This document shows positions 1 through 36,336 of a stretch of 64,000 nucleotides of DNA, piece by piece. Below the pieces are notes generated by a model, which had not been told where the DNA came from, made no database searches, and saw only the letters and a program-made list of their open reading frames with translations. Position numbers and translations under genes: made by a program. The DNA lies in assembly GCF_017591425.1 (NCBI RefSeq), contig NW_024465369.1, positions 31,209,501 through 31,273,500 of the forward strand, written 5' to 3'. Position 1 is the first letter of the stretch. Each line of letters opens with the position of its first letter. Origin of the DNA: Ochotona curzoniae (Eukaryota > Chordata > Mammalia > Lagomorpha > Ochotonidae).

Positions 1-150
1 ATAAAAATTACTTAAGCAGGACCCCAGATACAGGGAAAAATGATAATATTAGTGTGGAAACAATGGTATTACCCACTTTCATGTAGCCCTTGACCCTTTG
101 TACCCTAATCAACTCAGTAAGATCATTTAAAAAATAAATTAATCAAAAAA
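1..150 (+). repeat. L1 3' end fragment
   Basis: The stretch CTTGACCCTTTGTACCCTAA and its flanks match, in reverse, the retroposed piece at 33551-33701. It ends in an A-rich tail. Its left end is cut by the window. Confidence 0.55.
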
Positions 151-402
151 TGAATAAACTTGTCTTTTACCTTTATTTTCTTATGATTTTTTTTGTAATC
201 ACCATCACATTAGAAAAACTGCCCAGGAACTCATGACAATTTACACTATATGACTCTCAAGATAAATCTTGGTCCCCCAGGAAGGAGGTACAGGGAGGCA
301 GATCTCAGATCTTCACAAAGAACATCTAATCATTCAAATTGGGAATAAATAAAATGATCTGCCTGGCTAAAGAGTGAGTCTCTCCCCATTAGAAATCATT
401 GA

Positions 403-722
403 GGGCCCAGTGCAGTAGGCTAAAGTCCTTGCCTTGCGCCGGGATCCCATATGGGCACCAGTTCATGTCCCGGCTGCTCCACTTCCCTGTTTGTGTCCTG
501 GGAGGGCAACTGAGGATGGCCCAAAGCCTTGGGACCCTGCACCCACAAAGGAGACCCAGAAGAAGTTCCTGATTCTTGGCTTCAGATTGGCTCAGCTCCA
601 GCCATTGCGGCCACTTGAGGAGAGAATTAACAGATGGCAGCTATTCCTCTCTGTCTGTCCTTCTCTCTGTAAATATGACTTTCCAATAAAAACAAATAAA
701 TCTTAAAAAAAAAAAAAAGGAA
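403..722 (+). repeat. C-type SINE with target-site duplication
   Basis: The head GGGCCCAGTGCAGTAGGC and an A14 tail are present. The duplication AAATCATTGA flanks it at 393-402 and 723-732. Confidence 0.9.
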
Positions 723-732
723 AAATCATTGA

Positions 733-1454
733 AAATGTTCAAGCAGATGTCAAGGTTATCGTCAGAGGGATTACTACACGGAGGAGGTGACTGATATATT
801 TAGCCACTAAGGTCTCTTTCAATTCCACCTCTGGTATTTTAAATTATAAATGATGCTGTAAATCATCCTCATGCTGTGTGCACATCTAACACCAGACAAT
901 CCATTACATCGAACACCACACATAGAGTGCCACAGAAACCCCCAGTGTCCCCATGGAGTCCTCCTAGCCCTGCTGCAAACAGCCTTTGAGTTTACTTTGA
1001 TGATTTCTGCCCAGCAACCACTAAGATGTGCAGCAGAACACAAGAAATAATGAAAATCTGGGCAGAGAGTAGCTACATGGATTCAAGTAAAACTGTATAG
1101 GGAATTTGTGATCCTGCTCTGTGTTTGATGAGTTAGTGTACTAGACATAAAGTGTAAGCCCTGTGTTGACTCCTATGATTGGCCTTTACTCTAGCCTAGA
1201 CAAGGAAACTGTAAGGCTTTACATCTTAAAAATGACTAATATACAAAAGGGAAAGCCCCTCTTCTTGCTTGCCCTTTGAATCCCACTGTGTATTTTTATT
1301 CTCTAGCTTTCTAGGTATGAATCTCCCAGGCCTGGAGCTCCCAAGAGTCTGTCTATAAATCAAGAGCAGAAGTGACTAGGTACTATCCCAGTAGACAGAA
1401 TCAGGACAGGGGACACGCTTTGCAAGCATCAAGCCAGCAAAAACTGGGATAGGG
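733..1454. other. Non-coding stretch, nothing recognised
   Basis: AT-rich intergenic sequence. Short open frames here lack codon bias or recognisable motifs. Confidence 0.5.
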
Positions 1455-1690
1455 AGCTGGCTATGGACACGAGCCTGGTCTGAAGGATGACTGAGACCAG
1501 TTGATCAGTATTAGGACATCTGAAGCTAGAAGTGCAATGTTTGAAGCATGAGAGCAGGCATAGGCCAGTCAGACCTGGCTGGAGTTCCCAGCTCCTGGCC
1601 TCGGCAAGGCCCAAGGGGGAACTTCGAAGAATAAATCAATGGTGTTGTTCTGTCTGTCCCCATCTCAAATAAATGTAACATCTTTTTAAA
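1455..1690 (+). repeat. Diverged SINE
   Basis: Only the 3' half is recognisable (GCTGGAGTTCCCAGCTCCTG, then CTCAAATAAATGTAACATC). Confidence 0.4.
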
Positions 1691-2029
1691 AATCAGTAAT
1701 TCTATTCTTGATTTTGTTTTCTTTAAGCTTCTTTCATTTTTATCTTTTAAAGTTTGTTTTAACTTAGGATGTATGTAATTGGCCCATTAAAAACAACAAA
1801 AGATATTGAAACAGGCTCAGTTTATCATAATGAGATTGTTAGAAACATTCCTTGGGAGTTCTAGGACATGGAACGTGTAACAAATGGGTCCATTTATCTA
1901 GGAATATACAAACATACACCATTTTGCATACAATTTTACGAGTTACAGATGCCAGAGCTACTCTGCAACATAAATATGTGCAGAATTTGTTTACCCCACA
2001 GTCACCTGAGGAAAATATAAAATAATAAA

Positions 2030-2285
2030 AAACATTTATGGGGACAGGAATGCTACCATGTGGGACATCTTGATTGAATTCCTGGCTCCTGGCTCACCTT
2101 TGCAGTCATTTGGGGAGCAAACCAGTAAGTAAGAGTTTGGAACTCTCATTCATTCATTGATATTTTTTTTCTCTCTCTCTCTCTGTCTCTCTCTCTCTCA
2201 CTTTCTCTCTTTCCTCTCTCCTTCCATCCCTCCCCCTCAATTTCTCTCATATCTATCTCTCCTTCTTAAATAAATAAATCTAAAT
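2030..2285 (+). repeat. Old SINE with an expanded CT-rich tract
   Basis: SINE 3' half followed by a CT-rich microsatellite at about 2166-2262 and TAAATAAATAAATCT. The tract has grown out of the normal TCTCTCTCTGT segment of the SINE. Confidence 0.7.
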
Positions 2286-3204
2286 ACACATATATACAAA
2301 TACCATCAGTAGGCACTCTATAAATACTCTGAACTTGTTCAGAGTTCTAATTGAATTAACAGCAATTCTTGCTTTAAGCAATGAACTCAGCTTAAACAGT
2401 CTGTTCCAAACATTGGCCACAGGAGGGCACTATTGTTCTAGACAAAAGTTTGAACAGCAACCCTCCTCCCTAAACCAACCCCAAAGCTCTTAAAAAGACT
2501 AAGTAATGACAGGGTGGGAGAAGGTGTTGCTTTTGTATCTCTAAGCATGAGTTTGCTTTTTTAATTAATGTGATATTAACATAATTCATTGAATTTGAAT
2601 GTTCTATGAAAAACACTGCATCAACACAAAGGCCCTTATGCAAACAAACAAAAAAAAACCCACTCTAATTTAGATTTAGAGGTTCCATCCCAATCAAGAT
2701 CCAGGGGGAATTTCAAGCATTCATGCATTCATTCACCAAAGATATACTGAAGACATACTATGTAACAGGCACTAAGCAAAGCTTAATATACCAAGAGATT
2801 TGGACATTCCTGGTCACTCTTACAAGAACTTTGGATACAGTTTCAACTTTGGGTTGAAGTAGCAATAGAAGAAAATTCAGTTCAGAATCCTTACAGAAAG
2901 CCTGATCACTCCAAACCACCTCTGGAGATATTCTTCAGACCAAGTAATCTGTACTTACTATAGCTGATGATAAATAACTGCCTGGGGTGACTCCACCAGT
3001 CACTGCCAAGCAACAAGCAGCCATTTGTACAAATGGCCACTTGCCCTGTGGCATCTTCCTTCTGGGCACCACTGAAGGCTCAAGAGAAAGAGACTAAAAC
3101 AAAACATTCATAAGGGCAATTGGGTTTTAGAACAACGTTTCTGAGAGGTAATCACAGACCATATAACTCTCCCTTGAAAGTACACAAGTACACAAGTCAC
3201 GGTT
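2286..3204. other. Non-coding stretch, nothing recognised
   Basis: Unique-looking intergenic sequence. No exon, RNA gene or repeat can be supported. Confidence 0.4.
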
Positions 3205-3510
3205 GAGACTATGCTAAAGTAGGCTAAATCCCAGCTTGCAGTGCCAGCATCCCATGTGGTCGTCAGTTTGTGTCCTGGCTGCTCCACTTCTGATCCACCT
3301 CCCTGCACATGGCCTGGGAAAGCAGTGGAAGATAGCCCTGCACCCATATGGGAGACCCCAAAGGAGCTCCTCATTTCTGGATTCAAATTGACTCAACTCC
3401 AGCCGCTGTAGCCATTTGTGGTATAAACCAGTGGATGGAAGATCTCTCTGTCTCACGTTTTCTATGTAATTTTGCCTTTCAAATAAAAGTAAATCTCTAA
3501 AGAAAAATTG
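3205..3510 (+). repeat. Older SINE
   Basis: GCAGTGCCAGCATCCCATGT through TTTCAAATAAAAGTAAATCTC. Diverged, and of the AGTGCCAGCATCC subtype. Confidence 0.8.
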
Positions 3511-4159
3511 ACAAGTCAGTGGTTTCTAACATATTCAGACAGTTGCACAGTCATTAGCACTACTATGGAGCTCCAGAACTATCTATAACCTTTAAAAGAA
3601 ATACCACCAGCGGTCACATCCAGACCCTGGCAACCATGGATTATCCCAGACTCATATACATGGAATCTGTCAATATAAACACTCACTGTCTTTAAATGGC
3701 TGAAGAAAGTAACTTTCATAGTTTAAGCAAGCTTCTGTTTGCAGCAAAGGGAAGCACAAAAATCTGCAAATCTTTATAATCTAGCTCATGAACTTCCTTA
3801 GGAGGGCTTTTTTTAAAAAAAAATAAAATTTGGCCAAGCAATACAGCCAAATTGAAGCAAAGGTGGTTTGACTCAGTTCCTGAAACGAATCATTCTCTGA
3901 AATAATTACTTTTAAAAAGTATGTTCCACAAGATTGTGGAGTCTGTTCGGGTATGGTATTTCTATCTGTTATCTTAAATTCTGAAATAGAAGACAAGAAA
4001 AATGAACTACAAGGCTCTGTTGGCCTACCTCAATTAATTACTGGATAAACAGAGAGAACCGTGAGATGCGGCAACTGGCCTAGCAGTGGGGAACTCCATC
4101 TGCAGAGAGAAGAAGTGCCCAGAGTTGGATGGACCTTTTTCCTTCCTCCACCAGTACTG

Positions 4160-4475
4160 CCACGATAAGTAAAGATTTGTTTATTTATCTGAAAGCCAGA
4201 GAGAGAGAGATTATCCATCCACTGGCTCTCTCTCCAAAGGGCCCCAACAGCCAGGTCTAAGCCAGACTGAAGCCAGAAGCCAGCAATTCCAGCCTGGTCT
4301 TCCACATGGATGGCAGGGTTCAGGTCCTTGGCCATCATCTACTGCTTTCCCAGGTGCATTTTCAAGAAGCTGCATTGGAAATGAAATAGACAGGACTTGA
4401 ATTGGCACTCCAATATGGGATGCCAGCACCATGAGGGACAGTTTACTCTCCACCACACCACAACACTGGCCCCAG
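4160..4475 (-). repeat. Older SINE, antisense
   Basis: It starts AAAGATTTGTTTATTTATCT with GAGAGAGAGA and ends CACAACACTGGCCCC. Confidence 0.8.
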
Positions 4476-4487
4476 GGTAAAACTAAA

Positions 4488-4775
4488 AGATGCTGGGAGT
4501 GGCGCATGGTGCTGGCATCCCATACAGTCACAGGTTTGAGTCCAGTTTGAGTCCCAGGTGCTTCACTTCTAATCCAGTTCCCTGCTAATAATAAGCCTGG
4601 GAAAGCAGCAGAAGATGGCTCAAGTACATGGGCCCCAGCATCCATGTGGGAGATCCAGAGACACTCCTGGCTTCAGCCCGGCCCAGCCCTGGCCCTTGGA
4701 CATTTCTCTCTCTCCCTCTTTCCCTATTGGAACTCTGTCTTTCAAATAAAAATAAATAAATTGCCTTTTAAGAAA
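4488..4775 (+). repeat. Older SINE
   Basis: GGTGCTGGCATCCCATACAG through TTTCAAATAAAAATAAATAA. It lies head to head with the antisense copy just before it. Confidence 0.8.
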
Positions 4776-5464
4776 AATGAGTCATACATGTCTAAGTCTT
4801 CCATAACTTAAGCAAGAGTGGCTGCATCCTGACCTGTGGAAGTGCTGAGTAATGGTCAAAAGTACAGCAGTGTGAGCCACACTTTCTGGGCCCAAATCCT
4901 CCTGAATTGCACTGCATCAACCTGAACAAATTCCTTAATCTCTCTGTGCTCCCCATCACCTCTGTAAGGAAAGGGTAATAAAACCTGCCTTATTTGATGG
5001 CAGTGAGGTTCAAATAAGTGAGTACGTAATGTATTTAAAACAGTGCCTAGTATTGGGGTCCAGATTCACCGGAATGTAAAGCCCCAGACTTTGATGAAAG
5101 ACATTTCTTGCAGATGAAAAATGGTGGTTACTGAGAGCCACAGCCCGAGCTGAAGTGGCAGTGCTAGGACCTGTGGCCTCTCAGGCACATGCAGACCTGG
5201 CACAATGAAGACACTGCCGGAGCCACCCCATTCACACTCCAAACGAATCTCCAGACACTTGTCTCAAAGCAATAGGGACAAGTTAGCTGACTTAATGACT
5301 GAGGCAATAGTGATGCTGCTGTGACTATGACTAGCCAAGCAGGTTTTTATTTGTAAGAGGACCAAGTCCTTTAGATTCTACAAGTCTCCATGGCTTTTGA
5401 GAAGGAGCTTCAGGCATGGAGCATGGTATAGGGTGGGAAGAAGGTTGTTCCCCAAAACATAAAG
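4776..5464. other. Non-coding stretch
   Basis: Intergenic. It has the tone of old degraded repeat around 4,800-5,050 but no family can be named. Confidence 0.35.
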
Positions 5465-5476
5465 AAGGACAACCTG

Positions 5477-5819
5477 GGGCCCAGTGTAGTGGCCTAACGG
5501 CTAAAGTCCTTGCCTTGAACACGCTGGGATCCCATATGGACACGAGTTCTAATCCTGGCTTCCCGTCCAGCTCCCTGTTTCCCATCCAGCTCCCTGCTTA
5601 TGGCCTGGGAAAGCAGTCGAGGATGGCCCAAAGCCTTGGGACCCTGCACCCACATGGGAGACCTGGAAGAAGTTCCTGGCTCCTAGCTTCAAATCTGCAC
5701 AGCACCAGTCATTGCGGTCACTTGGGGAGTGAATCATCAGATGGAACATCTTCCTTCCTGTCTCTCCTCCTCTCTGTATATCTGACTTTGCAATAAAAAT
5801 AAATAATAATTTTTTTTAA
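5477..5819 (+). repeat. C-type SINE with 12-bp target-site duplication
   Basis: AAGGACAACCTG flanks it at 5465-5476 and 5820-5831. The phrase CCCGTCCAGCTCCCTGTTTC / CCATCCAGCTCCCTGCTTAT shows a 20-bp internal duplication. Confidence 0.92.
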
Positions 5820-6100
5820 AAGGACAACCTGACTTGCAAGATTTCCCAATAAAACATATTATCTTTATATTTGTTTAACTGCTTACTTGCCTCCCTGAAA
5901 CCGTTTTTGGAGAGACCAAATCAATAGCCAAATCCCTGCCGTGAGCCAACCTGGAACTGCCATGTAGGCTAGATCATGGAAATAAAAGCTCACTGGTAAT
6001 CCAACTAACAAGTCACATCACTGAGCTCTGTATCCCTAAACTCCAAAACAACTTTATTTGAATAACACTTAGCTTTATTTAAAAAAAAAAAAATGTTTCA

Positions 6101-6432
6101 GGGCCCGGCGTGGTGGCGCAGTAGTTAAGGTCCTCACCTTGCACGCCCGGGATCCCATATGGGTGCCGGTTCTAATTCCAGCAGCCCCGCTTCCCTTCCA
6201 GCTCCCTGCCTGTGGCCCGGGAAAGCAGTCGAGGACGGCCCAAAGCTTTGGGAACCTGCGCCCGCGTGGGGGACCCGGAAGAGGCTCCTGGCTTCGGACC
6301 GGCATAGTATCGGCCGTTGCACTCACTTGGGGAGTGAATCATCGGATGGAAGATCTTCCTCTCTGTCTCTCTTCTCTGTATATCCGCCTTTCCAATAAAA
6401 AAAAAATAATAAAAATAAATCTAAAAAAAAAA
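6101..6432 (+). repeat. Young C-type SINE with target-site duplication
   Basis: Head GGGCCCGGCGTGGTGGCGCA, B-box-like GGTTCTAATTCC. ATGTTTCA, with preceding A residues, flanks it at 6093-6100 and 6433-6440. Confidence 0.92.
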
Positions 6433-6497
6433 ATGTTTCATTGTCTGACAGGCACAGAGAGAGTGAAATTAACTGACCCTGCTAACTAATTCACCAA

Positions 6498-6695
6498 ATG
6501 GCCTCAGCGGTCGGGTCGCAGTGAGGATCTAAGCCAGGAGCTGGAGGCTTAATCAGGTCTCCCACGTGAGTGACAGAGACCCAGTTACTTGAGCCGTCAC
6601 CACTCCAGGAGGCTGCAGTCAGCTGCTGGGGCCAGGCTTGAAACCCAGGCATTCGGAAGAGAATTTTAACCATTAGGCTAATGCTCACCTCAGGT
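6498..6695 (-). repeat. Older tRNA-derived SINE of a second family, antisense
   Basis: CACGTGAGTGACAGAGACCC and TTGAGCCGTCACC are shared with the copy at 60255-60545. Confidence 0.6.
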
Positions 6696-7812
6696 TATCT
6701 TTCAAAACTTAACTAATGTGTATCTTCCACCATAGGACTTCCCTGCTCCACCTGCATTCTCTCCTTCTCCATTTATCCTTTCTAGTGAAATATTCATCAC
6801 AAACATAATACGAAAATGATCTGCTTCCTCACTAGCAGCTCAGGCCTGTAAAGGGCATGTGTGAATCCTGGATACTTAGCACAGTGCCATCACCTACTAC
6901 AGCTATAGATGTCTGCTGTGGGCATCCCAACGGGCAGCTTAATGTGCTGTACCACGATGCCTGCCCCTGCCTCTGCCATGTCTTGATGTTGCCATTTCTA
7001 CCTCAGCCTCGCTCCAAACTACTTAACACCATCTTCTCCTTCTGCACAATGTGAGCACTGTAATTTCTTTCACACTGTTTACTCTTTTATTAGTACAGAC
7101 AGAAGGGCTTACACTTGGGTCATCTTGCACTGCTTTCTCCAGATCATTAGCAGAGCTGAACTGAAAGAGAGGCAGCAACAACTTTTCTAAGTTCACTAAT
7201 TATGTTATAGATAACAGAAAGTCCAAGAAATAGACATCTTTTTCTTCTTTCTATAATCTTGCTAATCTTTAAAACTTAACCTGATGGTTAATGTCCTGCA
7301 AATAGCTTCAATAACATCAGATTGTTTTTGTGTTTTGGATTTGCATGAAAGAATAAGAACAATTAAAGTCATTCCATTTATAATGTTTATGTCTCATGCT
7401 GGGAGGACTTGTACTTTTATCAGTCCATTGAGCATCAAAACTCAATTTAAGTGTCCAATTCACACTGAAAGATAATATAATAACCCTCAAAATGTGTGCT
7501 GTGTGCCATCAATGGCATGCCATTAAACTATCTGGGCATAATGACAGATCTACCTTAGAGGTATGCATTGCAAAATGCTCATAAAATGTTTTCTGAAGTA
7601 ATTACTACTGAAGTATAAATTATTACAGATACTTTTCTTCCATTTTATATAGAAAATGTGCAGGAACTGCAAGACAGATTGGCTTAGATCAAGGCTATGC
7701 TATGTGCATAATACAATAGATTATAACATGGATATAAATAACTCTAGTTAGTTTTGATAAGGGTGGCTGCCACAGAAATCCCTATAAATTTGTCAGTAAA
7801 AGTCAACATGAA
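6696..7812. other. Non-coding stretch, nothing recognised
   Basis: AT-rich intergenic sequence without exon-like open frames. Confidence 0.4.
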
Positions 7813-8096
7813 GGCCTGGCCAGTGGTGGACAGGTAGGCTGTGGCTGGACCCCAGGTAAGACATCCAGATCCTGTATGGTCAGCTCTGGCTCTTGACTCT
7901 AGTTTCAGTTAATGAAGACCCTGAAAAGCAGCAGCCATGACTCATGTAACTGGGTTACTGCCACCCACATGGGCCGCTAGGATGGAGGTCCCAGCTCTTA
8001 GCTTTGGCAAGACCTAGTTCTAGTTATTGTAGAGTAAACCAGAAGCCAGAAGCTTCGTCTGTCTCTGTCTCTCTACCTCTCAAACCTTATAAAGAG
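7813..8096 (+). repeat. Old diverged SINE
   Basis: GGCCTGGCCAGTGGTGGAC head, CTGTCTCTCTACCTCTCAAA tail region. Confidence 0.6.
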
Positions 8097-8158
8097 AGTT
8101 GACTTTTTTTTTTCAATCTCAAACTCATAAAAAAATGTTTTAGCTTGCTGAATGTCTT

Positions 8159-8471
8159 TTATGTATTGATTGATTTTATTGGAAAGGCAGATGTACAGAG
8201 AGGAGGAGAGACAGAGAGGAAGAACTTCTGTCTGATGATTCACTCCCCAAGTGGCTGCAACAGCCAGTGCTGCACCAATCCGAAGCCAGGATCCAGGAAC
8301 TTCTTCCGGGTCTCCCACACGGGTGCAGGGTCCCAAGGCTTTGGGCTGTCCTTGACTGCTTTACCAGGCCACAAGCAGGGAGCTGGATGGAAGTGAAGCT
8401 GCCAGGATTAGAACCAGCGCCCATATGGGATCCTGGCAAGGACCTTGATCATTACGCTATTGCGCCAAGTC
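8159..8471 (-). repeat. C-type SINE, antisense, with target-site duplication
   Basis: CTGAATGTCTT flanks it at 8148-8158 and 8472-8482. Confidence 0.92.
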
Positions 8472-8651
8472 CTGAATGTCTTCTAATAAGATATATCTGC
8501 TTAGAAAAAATAGCAGGTACACTAGGACAATCAACATACTGTGAGTAATTGATGAAACACAATCATTGACCTTCAGAAAAATGTTCTTTGCATCTAACAA
8601 CACTCAGAATTAACAAATAAGGTGATCATGTTGAAAAGGAGTCAGGCAGAA

Positions 8652-8935
8652 ATGTGGCCTAGTGGTCTGAATACCTCTTGGGAGCACCTGAATTCACCAA
8701 GGAGCTTTGATCCTGATTCCAGCTTCCTTCTAATGCACAGCCTGGGCAACAACAGGTGATGGGCCAAGCGCTTGGGTTCCGCCACGTGGGAGACCCAGAC
8801 TGACATTCTGCTTCCTGGCTTGGGCCTGGCCCAGCCACAGCTTCAGTGGGTATTTGTGGAGTAAACTCCCAGACAGGAATGCTTTCTCTCTCTCTCTTTC
8901 TTTGAAATTGAAAAAAAAAAAATTTAAGATTTTGA
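8652..8935 (+). repeat. Old SINE
   Basis: GTGGCCTAGTGGTCTGAATA head; CTCTCTCTCTCTTTCTTTG before an A-rich tail. Confidence 0.65.
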
Positions 8936-9947
8936 ATAAATAAAAGGAAAAAGGTAGAGTGTGAAAAAGAAGACTCAGTGACACAAGACTAACCAACCAC
9001 TAGACTGTATTCTTGTTAACTTTATTATGCTCCTGGCTATTCAGGCCACGCAGCGTCTCTCACTGGAGCATAGCAAGTCTCTACTGTTCCAAACTACACT
9101 GGACATGTGGCTGACCTTCACTAAGTACTCCAGAAACGCTTAGATGTTGCTCAGCGACCTCCATGACGTGAGAAGCAATGTTAGTTAAAATACAAAAATA
9201 AATAAGTAATTACATTTAAAAACAAACTATTGCTTCCTTTGAGAAAAAAAATATTTTTTAGTACTAGCAGATTCCTTGGAAGTCTAAAATAAATGTTTTT
9301 TTTTTTCAAACACATTATGTATTTTGACCCAAAGTGCTTTAGGAAATAAGTTCACTCCTTTTAGGTGTGACATTAATTTCTCTTTTTATGATAAGTTTAG
9401 TTTTTACAGTTTGTATTCATTGGAAAGGAAGGTATCTCCCATTCACTGCTTCAATCCCCAAATGCCTGACAATGCCAGGGCAGCACCAGGACAAAATCAT
9501 TCAGGCCACTGGCTGATTCCACGCAGATGGTGGGAGTACTAGTTTTCCTACGGACCCTCAGCTGCTACAAGCTGCCCTGAACTCACAGGCAGGCGGCTCT
9601 CCCACAACACGGCTACTACTTTTCCAGCCCAGCAGAGACAAGCTCTCTGAAGGGGTCACCTGCTAAGGTCAGCATACCTTCACTTGCAAAAATTTAAAAA
9701 ACAATAGCCATGCCTCCAGGAATCCCTCATATTTGCCATTTTACACTCCTAATTGCAGAACTGACAACCTAGCATTGTCCCAGATTTTTCCACAAACAGG
9801 AGACATAGAAGATAAAACAGCGACTGATAGATAGATCCTCACACCCATTTGGGTAAACTCTTCTGGAATAATCTTCCCTGGCCTTCAGCTTGTGGGTGCT
9901 ACAAACTAACTTACCCTAGGAACGGCAGCACATACTTGCAGATAAGT
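8936..9947. other. Non-coding stretch, nothing recognised
   Basis: Intergenic with several A and T runs. No supported feature. Confidence 0.4.
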
Positions 9948-10301
9948 ATTTTTTTTTTAAGATTTTATTTATTTTTATTGGAAAGGCAAATATACAGAGA
10001 GGAGACAGAGAGGAAGATCTTTCGTCCAATGGTTTACTCCCCAAGCGGCCGCAATGGCTGGAGTTGAACCAATACAAAGCCAGGACCCAGGAACCAGGAG
10101 CTAGGAGGACCTAGCTAGCTTCCAAGTCTCCCACATGGGTGCAGGGTTCCAAGGTTTTGGGCCATCCTAGACTGCTTTCCCAGGCCACAAACAGGGAGCT
10201 GGTTGGGAAGCAGCGCTGCCGGGATTAGAACCAGTGCCCATATGGGATCCCGGTGTGTGCAAGGCAAGGACTTTAACCACTACACTATTGAGCCAGGCTC
10301 A
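9948..10301 (-). repeat. C-type SINE, antisense, with target-site duplication
   Basis: AGATAAGT flanks it at 9940-9947 and 10302-10309. The duplicated phrases AGGAACCAGGAGCTAGGAGG make it slightly longer than usual. Confidence 0.88.
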
Positions 10302-10476
10302 AGATAAGTCATTTTTTCATCCTGCTTCCTGCCAATAGAAGTTTGCTGACTTTAAAAGCCTCTGCCCACTGCCCAGTTCCCCCAGTTCCAAAGTAGAAAC
10401 CCCCATTTATGTTCATTTGTTATTGCTTCAAAACATATTACCACAGATTCAGCAGTTTAAAAGAAGACATCTGTTG

Positions 10477-10775
10477 CAGCTGGCACTGGAGTGTAGTGTG
10501 TAAAGTTGCGATCTGCAGCGCCAGCATCCTATAAGGGCGCCAGGTTGAGTCCCAATTCCGGCTCCCTGCAAATGAGCCTGGAGAAGCAGCGAGGGCTGGC
10601 CGAAGGGCTTGGGCCCCTGCATTCACAAGGGAGATGCTGCTGAAACTCCTGCCTTCTGATCCAGCCCTGGCTCTTGTGACCATCCAGGGAGTAACCAGCA
10701 GATGGAACATCTCTGTCCCTCTCCTCTCTGTGTAATTCTCACTTTCAAATAACATCAATAGAATTTTAAAAACAA
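10477..10775 (+). repeat. Older SINE
   Basis: TCTGCAGCGCCAGCATCC head; AATTCTCACTTTCAAATAAC tail. Confidence 0.75.
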
Positions 10776-11218
10776 GCAAGACACTTATCACCTCACCGTT
10801 TCCGTGGAGCAGCAGTCCAGGAGCAGCCAGCTCCTCTGGGCGAAGGACTCCTCAGCTGCCGTCCAGCTCTGCCTCCAAGCTCAAGCTGGCACATTGCAGT
10901 CCCTCGCTCCCACGGACTGAGAACGCTGGTGCGCAGAAAGCCATGTCACCCAAGCTGGCTTCCTCCAGCCAAACAGGAGAGTCTGGCCCCAGTTGGCCGA
11001 AACCAAGTGTTACAATCACAGGAATAACGTGCCATCCCCTTCGCAACCTTCTTGGGGACAAAACGCTGTCACAGTTCTGGCCACAGCTGATCTACGGGCC
11101 AGCCTCACCGAGGGCCACTTCCATAGTCCTTCGCTCGTCTCCCCTTCTGCGCTAGGAGGCCTCTGACACCAAGACTGACCCACGGCAGCTCTGGCTAAAG
11201 GATTTAAAATTGTGTTTG

Positions 11219-11510
11219 CAGGGCCAGCGCTGTGGTATAGCCCGTAAAGCTGCTTCCTGCCACCCTGCCATCCCAGAGGAGCACCAGTTCAAATCCAGCT
11301 TTTTCCACTTGCAGTCCAGCTCCCAGAGGCTGCATCTGCAAAAGCAGCAGAACATGGAAGACACCCAAGTCCTTGGGCCCCTGTCCGCACAGCGGGGACC
11401 CGGAGGAAGGGCTAGGCTCCTGCCCATTGAGGCTTCGGGGGAGTGACCCAGCAGATGGAAGCTCGCTCTCTCTAACTCTTTCAAACAGATAAACAAATCT
11501 TAAAAAACAA
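11219..11510 (+). repeat. Older SINE about 550 bp before BBS5 exon 1
   Basis: CAGGGCCAGCGCTGTGGTAT head through ATAAACAAATCTTAAAAAAC. Confidence 0.75.
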
Positions 11511-11992
11511 CAACAGAAGTTAATGTAGTATGATCTCAGACCTCTGAGGAAAAAAATAGTTTTTGAGGCCCTAAAAGAGGTATTGGTTATATCTATTCAT
11601 AGTTACTGAGGTATTTTTTTAATTTTTAATTTAAAAGCAACAATAACTCATAATAGAAAAATCTGTAACGTCTTAAAACTATCTCTTCCAAAACAGAAAA
11701 AATATATATTTTCCCAGACACGGAGATTCATACTTTAGCATCTGAGTGAGTGTTAAAACGGCTTTGTGGGGGCCCCAGGGGGTTCCCCAAATCACTCTTT
11801 GTAAAACCACTGATGTCAATTATCGCAGCGTTAAAAGAAGCCCCTTGGAGTCATCCAAAAATGTATTTACTGCTTGCCTACTCCAGCCGGGCTGCCGCTG
11901 GGCCTGAGGGAGCCAACGCCTCGCGCGGCTGAGCAGGGCGAGCGCGTATGTCTCGGGGAAGCTTGAGGCTCGGCGGCCGCCGTACAGGGCCT

Positions 11993-12006
11993 GTTTCCTA
12001 GGAGCC
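11993..12006 (+). promoter_or_regulatory. RFX X-box-like element, 53 bp before the BBS5 ATG
   Basis: GTTTCCTAGGAGCC fits RYYNYY-N2-RRNRAC at 11 of 12 defined positions; the mismatch is C for A at the next-to-last base. RFX-driven X-boxes close to the start are typical of ciliary genes, BBS5 included. Position and pattern are seen; binding is inferred. Confidence 0.5.
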
Positions 12007-12058
12007 TGGGGGACGCGGCGGTCGGGCCTGCGCTGCAGCCCGCGGGCTGACCTCGACC

Positions 12059-35682
<23,624 letters not shown>

Positions 35683-35975
35683 TCTTGAGTTAAGCTGGAT
35701 TTCTGTTTAAAGACATCCCAAGACTTAAGATACTAATCGCCTGCTAAAAAACATGGAATTAGCTTTTATATTTGAAGCTTTTAAAGAAAATTTTTTACTG
35801 GTTACAGAAAAGCTCATTTAGAAAACTGTCAGTTTTCTAAAATTAACATTTAAAATTGTAATCAAAATGTATCTAGTTTGTAAATGTTTATTTTGTACCT
35901 ACAGCTTGTAAAATGTTAGTTCTTTGATATTAAATGACTGTATCATGTTGGGCTTAATAAAGAATTCATGCAAGC
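35683..35975 (+). other. BBS5: BBS5 3' UTR with poly(A) signal
   Basis: AT-rich sequence follows the TGA. A canonical AATAAA lies at 35956-35961, so cleavage is expected near 35,975. The right end is estimated from that signal. Confidence 0.75.
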
Positions 35976-36336
35976 AATTAATGTTTTGAAAGTATTATTG
36001 AAAGAATAAATTAGTCTTATGGACTCAGCTAAATACTACCTTCTTAATTATAAAAACCTGGTTTAAATATGTTATCAAATAGCTCCAAATGTAAGCCAAC
36101 TCTAATACAATTTCTAATCCCTAAGTATGTCATTTTTAGGGGATAATTTCTGGAAGAACTAAAAATTATAACTGAAATATATCAACTCCTCTGTAATGCT
36201 GCCAAGATCTTAAAAGTAATTTCAATATAGGTTTGACATGAATACATTTATTCTATAAAAAAATAGTTTTGTCCATTTATTTATTGGCTTTCTGTTTGTG
36301 GTCACTGGATCTTTGATGTTTTCAAAAATATGATAT

